From NCBI RefSeq assembly GCF_001421765.1, contig NZ_LMLA01000009.1:186001-250000 (forward strand): a stretch of 64,000 bases of DNA, given 5' to 3'. The DNA is from Sphingomonas sp. Leaf32 (GTDB taxonomy: Bacteria > Pseudomonadota > Alphaproteobacteria > Sphingomonadales > Sphingomonadaceae). Both the position numbers and the translations under genes were made by a program. Shown here in pieces: positions 8,297 to 17,738 of this stretch. The first letter of the stretch is position 1. Each line of letters opens with the position of its first letter. Below the pieces are notes generated by a model. That model did not search any database and was not told the origin of the DNA. It saw only the letters and a list, made by a program, of their open reading frames with translations.

Positions 8297-9496
8297 ATGC
8301 AGCGCCTGAACATCGCCATCGCCGGGTGCGGCCCGGCCGGTCTTGCCTCCGCATTGCTGCTCCATCGCGACGGCCACCATGTGACGCTGTTCGAGCGGTT
8401 CGACGCGCCGCGTCCGGTCGGATCGGGACTGATGATCCAGCCAACCGGCTTTGCCGTGCTGCGCGAACTGGGGCTGGACGGCGCGCTGCTCGACCATGGC
8501 GCGCGGGTCGACCGGCTGCATGGCGAGGCGGGCAGCAGCGGTCGCGTGGTGCTCGACGTGCGCTATGCGGCGCTGGGCAAGCGGGCGGCGTTCGGTGTCG
8601 GGGTGCATCGCGCGGCGCTGTTCACGCTGCTGCACCAGGCGGTCGCCGCCGAAGGCATCGCGATCGAGACCGGCTGTGCCGTGGCGGGGAGCGAAGCCGG
8701 TGCCGGCGACCGCCGCGCGCTGGTGCAGGAGGGCGGACGCCAGATCGGGCCGTTCGACCTGATCGTCGACGCGCTGGGCACGCGCACCCCGCTGGCGCCG
8801 CCGTGCGGACGGACGCTTGCCTATGGCGCGCTGTGGGGAACGCTCGACTGGCCGGAGAATGCGGGCTTCGATCCCGCCGCGCTGGAACAACGCTATCGCC
8901 GGGCGAACGTTATGGTCGGCGTGCTGCCGGTCGGGCGGTTTCCGGAGGAAGCGCGCCGGCAGGCGGCGTTGTTCTGGTCGCTGCGCGCCGACCGGCTGGA
9001 GGCATGGCGCGCGGCCGGGCTGGACGCGTGGAAGGCGGAGGTCGCCGCGCTGTGGCCCGCGACGCGCGCGCTGCTCGACCAGATCCACTCGGCCGACCAG
9101 CTGACCTTTGCCCGCTATGCCCATCGCACGCTGCGCACCCCGGCGGAGACGGGCATGATCCATATCGGCGATGCGTGGCATTCGGCCAGCCCGCAGCTGG
9201 GCCAAGGCGCGAACATGGCGCTGCTCGACGCCCATGCGCTGGCCCAGGCATTGCGACAGGCACCGGATGTCGCCACCGCGCTGTCCGACGCGATCGCGAT
9301 GCGGCGGCGGCATGTCCATCTGTATCAGGCGCTGACCGCGCTGTTCACGCCGGTCTATCAATCCGACAGCCACATCCTGCCGTTCGTCCGCGACCGGATC
9401 GTCGGCCCCCTGTCGAAACTGTGGCCCGCGACCCGCATCCAGGCGGCGATGGTCAGCGGGCTGATCGGCGATCCGATGCGACCGCTGTTCGGCTGA
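8297..9496 (+). CDS. FAD-dependent monooxygenase (PHBH/aromatic hydroxylase type)
   Basis: 399 aa flavoprotein. The N-terminal dinucleotide-binding motif is NIAIAGCGPAGLASALLLHR (GxGxxG, residues 5-25), followed by the acidic VTLFER. A GDAWHSASPQLGQGANMALL motif near residue 290 is the second FAD-binding signature of group A monooxygenases. It probably hydroxylates an unknown substrate with NAD(P)H and O2. A desaturase and a PhnD-like gene follow on the same strand after 91 bp with two palindromes, so co-transcription is uncertain. Confidence 0.88.
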   Translation: MQRLNIAIAGCGPAGLASALLLHRDGHHVTLFERFDAPRPVGSGLMIQPTGFAVLRELGLDGALLDHGARVDRLHGEAGSSGRVVLDVRYAALGKRAAFGVGVHRAALFTLLHQAVAAEGIAIETGCAVAGSEAGAGDRRALVQEGGRQIGPFDLIVDALGTRTPLAPPCGRTLAYGALWGTLDWPENAGFDPAALEQRYRRANVMVGVLPVGRFPEEARRQAALFWSLRADRLEAWRAAGLDAWKAEVAALWPATRALLDQIHSADQLTFARYAHRTLRTPAETGMIHIGDAWHSASPQLGQGANMALLDAHALAQALRQAPDVATALSDAIAMRRRHVHLYQALTALFTPVYQSDSHILPFVRDRIVGPLSKLWPATRIQAAMVSGLIGDPMRPLFG

Positions 9497-9527
9497 CGGG
9501 CGGCGGCGGAGGCGTGGTGAAGCGCAG

Positions 9528-9548
9528 CTTTACGCCGGTGGCGTAAAG
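9528..9548. promoter_or_regulatory. palindrome 1 upstream of desaturase
   Basis: CTTTACGCC-GGT-GGCGTAAAG is a perfect 9-bp inverted repeat with a 3-nt loop. No T-run follows, so it is a poor intrinsic terminator. It may be an operator or a 3' mRNA hairpin. Confidence 0.5.
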
Positions 9549-9555
9549 ATCGTCG

Positions 9556-9586
9556 CGCATATCCTACTTTTATGGTAGGATATGCG
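9556..9586. promoter_or_regulatory. palindrome 2 enclosing the desaturase Shine-Dalgarno
   Basis: Perfect 12-bp arms CGCATATCCTAC and GTAGGATATGCG flank a 7-nt loop. The right arm holds GGTAGGA, the Shine-Dalgarno for ATG 9588. The site could be a repressor operator or an mRNA hairpin that hides the ribosome site. It is AT-rich compared with its surroundings. Confidence 0.6.
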
Positions 9587-9587
9587 G

Positions 9588-10484
9588 ATGGAAGAGGTTT
9601 CCCGTGACCGCCCGACGTCCCAGGCCGCGATCGAATGGCCGACCGTCCTGCTCGCCATCGTGATCTATGGCGGCTGGGTCGCGCTGCTGCTGGTCCATCG
9701 CCTGTTGCCGCTGCCGGTCGTCATGCTCGCCGGTGCCGTGCTGATCGCGTGGCACGGGTCGTTGCAGCATGAGACGATCCATGGCCACCCGACCCGCAGC
9801 CGGATCGTCAACACGCTGATCGGTGCGGTCCCGCTGTCGCTGTGGATACCCTATGGCGTCTATCGCGACAGCCATATCGCCCATCACCGCAGCCCGCACA
9901 TCACCGAGCCGGACCATGATCCGGAGTCGCGCTATGTCGGCCGCGATGGCCGGGGTCGCGTGGCGGCGCGGTTGCAGGCGACGCTGGCCGGGCGACTGCT
10001 CCTTGGGCCTCCGCTGGGCGTCCTCGCCCTCGCGCGCGACGAAGCGCGGCGGTTCGGCACGCAGCCCGGTCATGTGATGCGCGACTGGGTGCCGCACCTG
10101 ATCGCCGTCGCCGGGATCGTCGCCTGTCTGGAGGCGTCGGGCTTCGGCACGTTGCGCTACATTCTCCTCGTCGTCTGGCCGGGCACGTCGCTCACCCTGC
10201 TGCGTTCCTTTGCCGAACACCGCGCCGACCTGCCCGGTCCGGCGCGGGCGGCGACGGTGGAGCGGGGCGGATTGCTGGGGCTGCTGTACCTCAACAACCA
10301 TCTGCACACCGCGCATCACGACCGGCCCGACCTTGCCTGGTATCGGTTGCCCGCCCATCACCGCCGGCATCGGGCGCGGCTGCTGGCCCAGGCCGGGCGC
10401 GCGCATCGCAGCTATGGCGAGATCGTGCGTCGCTTCGCCTTTCGGCCGCACGATCGCCTGCTCCATCCGGGGCGTGAGCGATGA
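9588..10484 (+). CDS. fatty acid desaturase family membrane protein
   Basis: About 298 aa integral membrane di-iron enzyme. Three histidine boxes are visible: HGSLQHETIHGH (about residues 55-66), HIAHHRSPH (about 98-106) and NNHLHTAHH (about 235-243). Hydrophobic segments lie between them, as expected for acyl desaturases and related hydroxylases. ATG 9588 is preferred over 9582 because GGTAGGA sits 7 nt before it. The stop overlaps the next gene (ATGA at 10481-10484), so the two are translationally coupled. The substrate is unknown. Confidence 0.9.
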   Translation: MEEVSRDRPTSQAAIEWPTVLLAIVIYGGWVALLLVHRLLPLPVVMLAGAVLIAWHGSLQHETIHGHPTRSRIVNTLIGAVPLSLWIPYGVYRDSHIAHHRSPHITEPDHDPESRYVGRDGRGRVAARLQATLAGRLLLGPPLGVLALARDEARRFGTQPGHVMRDWVPHLIAVAGIVACLEASGFGTLRYILLVVWPGTSLTLLRSFAEHRADLPGPARAATVERGGLLGLLYLNNHLHTAHHDRPDLAWYRLPAHHRRHRARLLAQAGRAHRSYGEIVRRFAFRPHDRLLHPGRER

Positions 10485-11281
10485 GCGTCGCCTCGCTCGG
10501 CATGTATGACCATCCCGCGCAACGGGCGGCGAACGATGCACTGTGGGCCGCCGTGGCGCACGACCTGCACGCGCAGGGTATCGACGCACCGGCCCGGCTC
10601 GACCGCGACCGGCCGGTCGAGGCGATCTGGCGCGATCCCGCGCTGCTGCTGGCGCAGGCGTGCGGCTTTCCGCTGGTCGCCGATCCCGACCTCGACCTGC
10701 GGGTGATCGCGGTGCCGAGCTATGCCGTGACGGATTGCGCGCCGGGCCGGCATTGCAGCCGGATCGTGGTGCGGGCGGAGCATGGGGCCGGATCGCTTGC
10801 CGACCTGCGCGGATCGGTCGCCGCGATCAATGCGCCGCTGTCGAACACCGGGGCCAATCTGTTGCGGGCGAGCGTGGCGCCGCTGGCGAAGGGGCAGGCA
10901 TTTTTCGACGGGATCATCGTCACCGGATCGCACCGCGACAGCGTGCGGGCCGTGGCGGCGGGTCGCGCCGACGTGGCCGCGATCGACGCGGTGACCTTCG
11001 CGGCGATCGAACGGTTCGAACCGGGTGCCGTCGCCGGACTGCGCAGCATCGGCACGACCCGATCCACCCCCGCCCTGCCCCTCGTCACCGCCCGCGCGAC
11101 GCCGCCGGCGGTGTGCGAGGCGCTTGGTTCGGCCCTTGCCGCCGCGCTGCGCGATCCGGCGCTTTCCGCCGCGCGCGAAGCCCTGTTCCTGGCCGACATC
11201 CTGCCAGGCGATTCCGATCGCTACCATGAGGTGCGCGATATCCGGCGCGAGGCGGCCACGACCCTCTGGCCCTGCGCCTAG
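10481..11281 (+). CDS. PhnD-like substrate-binding-fold protein without signal peptide
   Basis: 266 aa with the periplasmic-binding fold of phosphonate-type (PhnD/SsuA-like) proteins: SLGMYDHPAQRAANDALWAAV at the start, LADLRGSVAAINAPLSNTGA, GSHRDSVRAVAAGRADVAAID and a late solvent-domain region. Unusually, no Sec or lipoprotein signal peptide is present and no permease or ATPase gene is nearby. The product may therefore act in the cytoplasm, for example as a sensor or enzyme partner. It overlaps the desaturase gene by 4 bp. Confidence 0.8.
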   Translation: MSVASLGMYDHPAQRAANDALWAAVAHDLHAQGIDAPARLDRDRPVEAIWRDPALLLAQACGFPLVADPDLDLRVIAVPSYAVTDCAPGRHCSRIVVRAEHGAGSLADLRGSVAAINAPLSNTGANLLRASVAPLAKGQAFFDGIIVTGSHRDSVRAVAAGRADVAAIDAVTFAAIERFEPGAVAGLRSIGTTRSTPALPLVTARATPPAVCEALGSALAAALRDPALSAAREALFLADILPGDSDRYHEVRDIRREAATTLWPCA

Positions 11282-11382
11282 ACCTGCATCGCATCGACGA
11301 AAGCGCGCATTGCCGGGCGAAGGATGCCGGAGGCGCGCGGACGGATGTTCGGTCGGCCGTTGAAAAGCCTTCCGCTCCCGAT
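11278..11382 (-). pseudogene. possible C-terminal remnant of a LysR regulator
   Basis: A minus-strand frame reads [16 protein letters not shown] then ILRPAMRAFVDAMQV and a stop, resembling the end of LysR-type effector domains. A stop codon lies immediately upstream in frame, so any gene here is a relic. It converges on the PhnD-like gene, sharing CTAG at the stops. Confidence 0.25.
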
Positions 11383-11456
11383 CTATGCCGACCGGACCGG
11401 GCGCAGCATCGCCGCGCGCAACGCCGACCCTTCGCTGTAGATTTGGGAACGATCCG

Positions 11457-12590
11457 ATGATCATCTCCGCCACCACCGACTATCGCGAAGCCGCGCGGCG
11501 CCGCCTGCCGCCCTTCCTGTTCCACTATATCGACGGCGGGGCCTATGCCGAACATACGCTTGGCCGCAACATGTCCGACCTGTCCGACGTGGCGCTGCGC
11601 CAGCGGGTGCTGCGCGACGTCGCCGACATTGATACCGGCACGACGTTGTTCGGCCGGTCGGTCGGGATGCCGGTGGTGCTGGCGCCGGTCGGGCTGACCG
11701 GCATGTATGCCCGCCGGGGCGAGGTGCAGGCGGCGCGCGCGGCCGCGAGCAAGCAGGTCCCGTTCACCCTGTCGACCGTATCGGTATGCGCGATCGACGA
11801 GGTGCAGCGCCAGTCGCCGGCCCCGATCTGGTTCCAGCTCTATGTGCTGAAGGATCGCGGGTTCATGCGCGACGCGCTGGAGCGCGCACAGGCGGCGGGG
11901 GTGGAGACGCTGGTCTTCACGGTCGACATGCCGGTGCCGGGCGCGCGGTACCGCGACGCCCATTCGGGCATGTCCGGCCCCCATGCCGCGTGGCGGCGCA
12001 TGGTGCAGGCGGTCACCCATCCGCGCTGGGCATGGGATGTCGGCATCCATGGGCGGCCGCACGACCTGGGCAATATCTCGGCCTATCGCGGCGCGGCCAC
12101 CGGGCTGGCAGACTATATCGGGTGGCTCGGCGCCAATTTCGATCCGTCGATCGGCTGGCACGACCTGCAATGGATGCGCGATGTCTGGAAGGGAGCGATC
12201 GTCATCAAGGGCATCCTCGACGTCGAGGACGCGCGGGAGGCGGTGCGGTTCGGTGCGCAGGGCATCGTCGTGTCCAACCATGGCGGGCGGCAGCTCGACG
12301 GCGTGCTGTCGTCGGCCCGCGCGCTGCCGGCCATTGCCGACGCGGTGAAGGGACAGGTCACGATCCTCGCCGATTCGGGCGTGCGGTCGGGGCTGGACGT
12401 GGTGCGGATGCTGGCGCTGGGCGCCGATGCCGCGATGCTCGGGCGGGCGTTCATCTATGCGCTGGCCGCAGCGGGCGAGGCGGGGGTCGCCAATCTGCTC
12501 GACCTGTTCGAGCGGGAGATGCGGGTGGCGATGGCGCTGACCGGGGTGCGGACGATCGCGGCGATCGATTCGACGATCCTCGCGCGCTGA
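11457..12590 (+). CDS. lldD: FMN-dependent L-lactate dehydrogenase LldD
   Basis: 377 aa, close to the usual 380. It oxidises L-lactate to pyruvate and passes electrons to the respiratory chain at the inner membrane. Family marks are [15 protein letters not shown] near the N-terminus, [28 protein letters not shown], and the FMN/active-site segment [13 protein letters not shown] followed by [22 protein letters not shown] 11457 gives the family-typical N-terminus [18 protein letters not shown]. No lactate permease or LldR adjoins it. Confidence 0.95.
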   Translation: MIISATTDYREAARRRLPPFLFHYIDGGAYAEHTLGRNMSDLSDVALRQRVLRDVADIDTGTTLFGRSVGMPVVLAPVGLTGMYARRGEVQAARAAASKQVPFTLSTVSVCAIDEVQRQSPAPIWFQLYVLKDRGFMRDALERAQAAGVETLVFTVDMPVPGARYRDAHSGMSGPHAAWRRMVQAVTHPRWAWDVGIHGRPHDLGNISAYRGAATGLADYIGWLGANFDPSIGWHDLQWMRDVWKGAIVIKGILDVEDAREAVRFGAQGIVVSNHGGRQLDGVLSSARALPAIADAVKGQVTILADSGVRSGLDVVRMLALGADAAMLGRAFIYALAAAGEAGVANLLDLFEREMRVAMALTGVRTIAAIDSTILAR

Positions 12591-12732
12591 GGCCGGCCGG
12601 GCCGTAAATATAGCGCGCCGGGTTTCGGGCAGCGGACGATCCGATGGCACGTAAGGAGAACCGGCCGCAGTGTCCGCTCTGACGCGGCACGCCCGGGCGA
12701 CGCAATGCCCGCAAGTCACCGCTTCGCCCGCG

Positions 12733-12881
12733 ATGATATCGAGTAGAACCGTTCGTGCTGAGTAGGGACTGAGCTTGTCGAAGGACCGTATCGAAGCACC
12801 TGCCCCGGTCCTTCGATACGCCGCTTCGACAAGCTCAGCGGCTACTCAGGACGAACGGTTTTGTGGAGGTCATCAGGCTCT
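12733..12881. repeat. R2 inverted repeat, copy 1
   Basis: Long imperfect inverted repeat. The left arm contains AGAACCGTTCGTGCTGAGTA and GAGCTTGTCGAAG; the right arm carries the inverse, ending ACGAACGGTT. Outer arms include TGATGA/TCATCA. It is the same family as 21137-21289. Together with flanking non-coding sequence it fills the 12591-13049 gap, where I see no gene. Confidence 0.7.
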
Positions 12882-13049
12882 AGCCCCAAAGCTTCCGAAA
12901 TCCGGCACCCTCGACAATCGCCGCCACAATTTTTCGCGTCCTTAATAGCCCGGTAACCCCCGCGGCAATAACGCCTGCCACGCATCGTCCACGGGCGACG
13001 CATGGGGGACTGGCGATACCGATCGCCGCGTAATTTTGGGGAACTCTGG

Positions 13050-16000
13050 GTGATTCTGACGAATTCGGCAGCGGGTACGCTGCGTCTGGGCATTTCAACG
13101 GCAGCCTTGCTGGCGGCGACCGCATTCCCGGCGTACGCGCAGGAGGCGGTGGCGGCACCGGTCGTCGCCACTGCCGAACAGGAGGCAACCCCGTTCGCGC
13201 CGGAAGCGGCGGCCGTACCGCAGGTGGAAAAGCCCGCGGCAACCGCCGATGCCGGCCAGCCGGCGACCATCGTCGTCACCGGTACGCTGTTCCGCGATTC
13301 GAACGCCAGCTCGATCTCACCGGTGACCGTGCTGACGTCCGAAACGTTGCAGCGCGCGAACATCACCACGGTGCAGGACGCGATCCGGTCGGTTTCCGCC
13401 GATAGCGCCGGTTCGATCTCGACCGGCTTCCGCAACGGCTTTTCGGCCGGCGGCGCGGCGGTTTCGCTGCGCGGCCTGGGCGTTTCGTCGACAGTGGTGC
13501 TGATCGACGGGCTGCGCTCGGCGAACTTCCCGCTCAACGACGATGGCCACAACGCCTATGTCGACCTGAACTCGATCCCGTTCAGCGTCGTCGAGCGTGT
13601 CGAAGTGCTGAAGGACGGCGCGTCGTCCACCTATGGCGCCGACGCGATCGGCGGCGTCGTGAACCTCATCAGCAAGAAGAATTTCCAGGGCATCGAAGGA
13701 TCGGTGCAGGGCGGCACCACCGAAAAGGCCGATGGCTCGCGCTATCGCGCGACGCTGACCGCCGGCTATGGCGACTATCGCGAGCAGGGCTTCAATTTCT
13801 ACCTGAACGGCGAATATACCTACGACGCGTTCATCACGAACAACTCGCGCGGCTATCCGTTCAACACGCTGGACCTGCGGCCGAGCGGCCTGAGCGACCG
13901 CAACCTGAACGACGAATCGCTGACCGCGCAGAACCCGCAGGCGGTCGTCGTCCGCGTCAGCCAGAGCGACCTGAACAACCCGCTGTCGGGCAAGATCGGC
14001 GCGCCGCTCACCAACCAGTATCAGCTGCTCGATCCCGGTTCGTGCCCGTTCGGCACCTATACGGTGAACACGACGGCGGCGCGCGGAACCGCCTGCGCCC
14101 ACAACATCCCCGGCGAATATTCGATCATCCAGCCGCAGCAGCAGCGCTATTCGACCACCGGTCGCCTGAGCATCCGGCTGAGCGACAATCTGGAAGCGTT
14201 CGCCAGCGGCAGCTATTCGCATTCCGAAGTCGACATCAAGGGCGCGCCGACCGGCATCCGCCAGACCCAGCCCTTCGGCGGTTCGGCGGCGCTCGCCTCC
14301 AGCAGCCCGGGGATCGTGCTGCCGGTCTATGTCTGCGCGGCCGGTACCAACTGTGCGACGGCGGCCGACCGGCAGCTGAACCCCAACAACCCCTATGCCG
14401 CCGCCTTCGCCAACAATCCGGGGCAAGGCGCGGCGCGCATCTACTATTCGTTCGGCGACATCCCGGCCAACAGCCACCGCTATGTCGACGTGTTCCGCAC
14501 CACGGCGGGCATTTCGGGCGATCTGGGCGCCGGCTTCAAATTCCGTCTGAACGGCGTCTATGCCCGTGACAATTTCAGCGTCACCCAGCGCGGTTTCCTG
14601 AACATCCAGGGGCTGCTGAACGCGATCAACACCGGCGCGTACAACTTCGTCAATCCGCAGGCGAACACAGCGGCGGTGCGCGCGCAGATCTCGCCGGATC
14701 GCACCACGCCGTCCTATTCGACGGTCGCCACGATCGGCGGTTCGCTGCTCAAGAAGCTGCTGCTGCTGCCCGGCGGCGACCTCAATGTCGGTGCCGGGTT
14801 CCAGCTCCGCCGCGAGACGCTGATGAACCGCAACCAGAACCGCGACCTCAGCTATTACGGGCTGAACACGTCGTCGGCGCGGGGCGCGCAGACGGTGACC
14901 GCCGGCTTCTTCGAAATCGACGCCCCGTTCGCGCGCGAATTCGACCTGAACGTGTCGGGCCGCTACGACAGCTATTCGCAGGGCTATAGCCGCTTCTCGC
15001 CGAAGGTCGGCATGAAGTTCATGCCGATCGACCAGCTCTCGCTGCGGGCGACCTATTCGAAGGGGTTCCGCGCGCCGACCTTTGCCGAAAACAACCCGGC
15101 CAGCAGCTATTCGGGCTTCTCGTCGTTCACGCCGCCGGCCAGCTTCGTCGCGGCGCATCCCGGCAATGCCGCCTATACCAACACCTACAATATCGGCAGC
15201 GGCGCGACCGGTAATGCCGACATCCTGCCCGAAGTCTCGCGCAGCTTCTCGGCCGGTGCCATCTTCAAGCCGGTGCGCTGGTTCAACCTGACCGTCGACT
15301 ATTACAACATAAAGAAGTCGAACCTGATCGTCACCGGTCCGCGCCGCGCCGACGCAATTGCCGCTTATTATGCGCAAACCAATTCGACCGCCGGCTGTGC
15401 CGCGCTCGCAGCGGTCGGCGAAGGCTATCGCTGCAACGTCATCGATGCGCCCGATCCCGACAACCCGGGCGCCCTGCCCCGTCTGCTCGTGTTCGACGTG
15501 CCCTATGTCAACGCGAACTATCAGGTCAGCTCGGGCGTCGACATGCAGGCGAACCTGAACGTGCCCGTGTCGGACCAGCTGCGCATCATCAGCCGGCTCG
15601 ACATCACGCAGGTCATCAACCTCGACCTGGTGACCCCGGACGGCGTTGTGCAGAAATATGCCGGTACGCTGGGGCCGTACCAGCTGTCGTCGGGTGGCGG
15701 CACGCCGCGCACGCGTGGCAACTGGCAGAACTCGGTCGAAGTCGGCAACTTCGCGCTGACCGCGACGACCTATTATGTCGGTCGGATCAAGCAGGTCGCC
15801 GCGGACAATATCACGCCGGTCAACGGGGTGATCGACCTGTCGTGCAGCAAGGCGCTGACCGCGCAATGCTATATCCGGCCGTTCATCTATGCCGACCTGA
15901 ACGCCGCGGTGGAGGTGAACGACCAGTTCCGCTTCTTCGTGAACGTGCAGAACGTGACCAACGCCCGCGCTCCGCTGGCCTCGGGCGCCTATACCAGCAA

Positions 16001-16079
16001 TCCGAACTATCTGAGCAGCTGGCATTATGCCGGACTGGTCGGCCGTAGCTTCAGCGCGGGTGCGAACTTCCGCTTCTGA
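13050..16079 (+). CDS. TonB-dependent outer-membrane receptor (about 1009 aa)
   Basis: Large TonB-dependent receptor. From GTG 13050 (GGGGA lies 8 nt upstream) the protein begins with a signal peptide ending PAYA|QEAV. An Ala/Pro-rich spacer and the TonB-box-like TIVVTGTLF follow, then a plug with TVVLIDGLRSANFP and SSTYGADAIGGVVNLI, and a beta-barrel ending GANFRF with the terminal aromatic typical of outer-membrane proteins. ATG 13002 is an alternative but adds 16 residues before the signal peptide. No transporter or enzyme in the same operon shows the substrate. A terminator follows. Confidence 0.92.
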   Translation: MILTNSAAGTLRLGISTAALLAATAFPAYAQEAVAAPVVATAEQEATPFAPEAAAVPQVEKPAATADAGQPATIVVTGTLFRDSNASSISPVTVLTSETLQRANITTVQDAIRSVSADSAGSISTGFRNGFSAGGAAVSLRGLGVSSTVVLIDGLRSANFPLNDDGHNAYVDLNSIPFSVVERVEVLKDGASSTYGADAIGGVVNLISKKNFQGIEGSVQGGTTEKADGSRYRATLTAGYGDYREQGFNFYLNGEYTYDAFITNNSRGYPFNTLDLRPSGLSDRNLNDESLTAQNPQAVVVRVSQSDLNNPLSGKIGAPLTNQYQLLDPGSCPFGTYTVNTTAARGTACAHNIPGEYSIIQPQQQRYSTTGRLSIRLSDNLEAFASGSYSHSEVDIKGAPTGIRQTQPFGGSAALASSSPGIVLPVYVCAAGTNCATAADRQLNPNNPYAAAFANNPGQGAARIYYSFGDIPANSHRYVDVFRTTAGISGDLGAGFKFRLNGVYARDNFSVTQRGFLNIQGLLNAINTGAYNFVNPQANTAAVRAQISPDRTTPSYSTVATIGGSLLKKLLLLPGGDLNVGAGFQLRRETLMNRNQNRDLSYYGLNTSSARGAQTVTAGFFEIDAPFAREFDLNVSGRYDSYSQGYSRFSPKVGMKFMPIDQLSLRATYSKGFRAPTFAENNPASSYSGFSSFTPPASFVAAHPGNAAYTNTYNIGSGATGNADILPEVSRSFSAGAIFKPVRWFNLTVDYYNIKKSNLIVTGPRRADAIAAYYAQTNSTAGCAALAAVGEGYRCNVIDAPDPDNPGALPRLLVFDVPYVNANYQVSSGVDMQANLNVPVSDQLRIISRLDITQVINLDLVTPDGVVQKYAGTLGPYQLSSGGGTPRTRGNWQNSVEVGNFALTATTYYVGRIKQVAADNITPVNGVIDLSCSKALTAQCYIRPFIYADLNAAVEVNDQFRFFVNVQNVTNARAPLASGAYTSNPNYLSSWHYAGLVGRSFSAGANFRF

Positions 16080-16096
16080 TCCGAACGACAAAAAAG

Positions 16097-16139
16097 AACC
16101 GCCTCGGGACGATGCGCCGCATTGTTCCGGGGCGGTTTT
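16097..16139 (+). terminator. rho-independent terminator after TonB receptor
   Basis: AACCGCCTCGGGAC and GTTCCGGGGCGGTT form a 14-bp imperfect stem followed by TTTTC, 18 bp after the receptor stop. Confidence 0.75.
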
Positions 16140-16419
16140 CCCATACTAGACAAGACAAACCGCACCAGAGTCCGGAAGATCGGAAGACGATCGTCCAACA
16201 TTTCCGACAAGTAATTAACATTATTGCTGTATTGTATCGGAACCGATGCTGCCCGTTGCTCGATTAGCCGCACGGAAACCGGACCGCGACGTTTCTAGAT
16301 AGGACGACCCCCGGCTTTCCTGCGAAGGCCGGTCCGAACATCTTCCAACCGCGCGGTCCGGTCGGCTTGGGTGGCGCTTCCCCGGAGGTGTTGCTTGCGC
16401 CGATGCTCGGACAGATCGG
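16140..16419. other. intergenic region, probable promoter
   Basis: It contains an AT-rich island (about 16200-16245, with TAATTAACATTATT) unlike the surrounding DNA, consistent with a promoter for the MFS gene. No RNA gene or repeat is seen. Confidence 0.35.
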
Positions 16420-17677
16420 ATGGACGGTATGGCAACGGGGACTGTCCCATCGGGCAAGGCGCGGGCGGCACCCGGCAGGACGCCGAACGGTACGCTCGAC
16501 GCCCTCAACTTCTTCCTTGCCGATGTGCGCGACGGGTTGGGGCCGTATCTGGCGATCTATCTGCTGGTCGTGCGCGGTCCGTCGCACGGCTGGAACGAAG
16601 CGACGGTCGGGCTGGTCCTAACCATCGCCGGAATCGTCGGCCTGTTGTCGCAGACGCCGGCAGGCGGGCTGATCGACCGTGCCAGGAACAAGCAGCGCAT
16701 CGTCATCGTCGCCGCGCTGCTGGTGACGGCCAGCAGCCTGTCGCTGCCGATCGTGTCGGGCTTCACGATGGTGACGATCACCCAGTCGATCGCGGCGGCG
16801 GCGGGTGCGGTGTTCGCGCCCGCGATCTCCGGGATCACGCTGGGGCTGGTCGGCCCCAAGCTCTTCGCCAAGCGCGTCGGGCGGAACGAAGCGTTCAACC
16901 ATGCCGGCAATGCCGTTTCGGCCGCGCTGGCCGGCGTTCTCGCCTGGTCGTTCGGGCCGGTCGTCGTCTTCTGGCTGATGGCCGCGCTGACCGTCGCCAG
17001 CGTCGTCGTCGCCGCGCGACTGAACAACGACGACATCGACAATGCCGTCGCCCGCGGCCTCGACTGCGAACCCGATGCGGATTGCGAGGAGGCGAGCGGA
17101 TGGCGGACGCTGGTCGAAAACCGCCCGCTGCTGATCTTCGCGCTGGCCGCCTTCACCTTCCACCTCGCCAATGCGGCGATGCTGACCTCGGTCAGCCAAT
17201 TGCTGGGCCGTACCGTCGGGACCGACAAGGCGACATCGCTGACCGCCGCCTGCATCGTCGCCGCGCAATTGGTGATGGTGCCGGTCGCGATCGTGGTCGG
17301 GCGCAACACCGAACGCTGGGGGACCAAGCCGATGTTCCTCGTCGCGTTCGGATTTCTCGCGATCCGGGGCGCGCTACACCGTGTCGAACGATCCATGGTG
17401 GCTGGTGGGTGTACAGGCGCTCGACGGGATCGGCGCCGGCATTTTCGGCGCGCTGTTCCCGGTGATCGTCGCCGATCTGACCAAGGGGTCCGGCCGGTTC
17501 AATGTCAGCCAGGGCGTGGTGTCGAGCGTCTTCGGCCTGGGCGCAGCGCTGTCGGCGACGCTCGCCGGATCGATCATCGTGTGGGCGGGATATAGCGCCG
17601 GCTTCCTGACGCTGGCGGGCATCGCGGCCATCGGGTTCGTTCTGTACCTGTTCGCCATGCCGGAAACGCACAAATGA
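16420..17677 (+). pseudogene. MFS transporter, frameshifted
   Basis: Residues 1 to about 318 read as a major facilitator permease (LDALNFFLADVRDGLGPYLA, then TPAGGLIDRARNKQR, the loop 2-3 motif), with about 10 membrane helices. At about 17371-17378 the frame breaks. The original frame degenerates into arginine-rich sequence, while the C-terminal part (DPWWLVGVQALDGIGAGIFG to PETHK, stop 17677) continues in another frame. GGCGCGCTACACCGTG fits loss of two bases from a CTCTAC run, which would restore RGALYTVSNDPWW. It is either a recent pseudogene or a sequence error. The substrate is unknown. Confidence 0.8.
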
Positions 17678-17738
17678 CCCGGCCGGGTATGCGACGGAAC
17701 GCGGTCGCCGCCGATCATCACGTCCATCCCATCGACGC

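Noticed and set aside
13317..16091. A 924-codon open frame antisense to the second TonB receptor
   Set aside because: It is a GC-rich shadow: the sense strand has a signal peptide, plug and barrel, while the antisense product is arginine/glycine/alanine rich with no domain.
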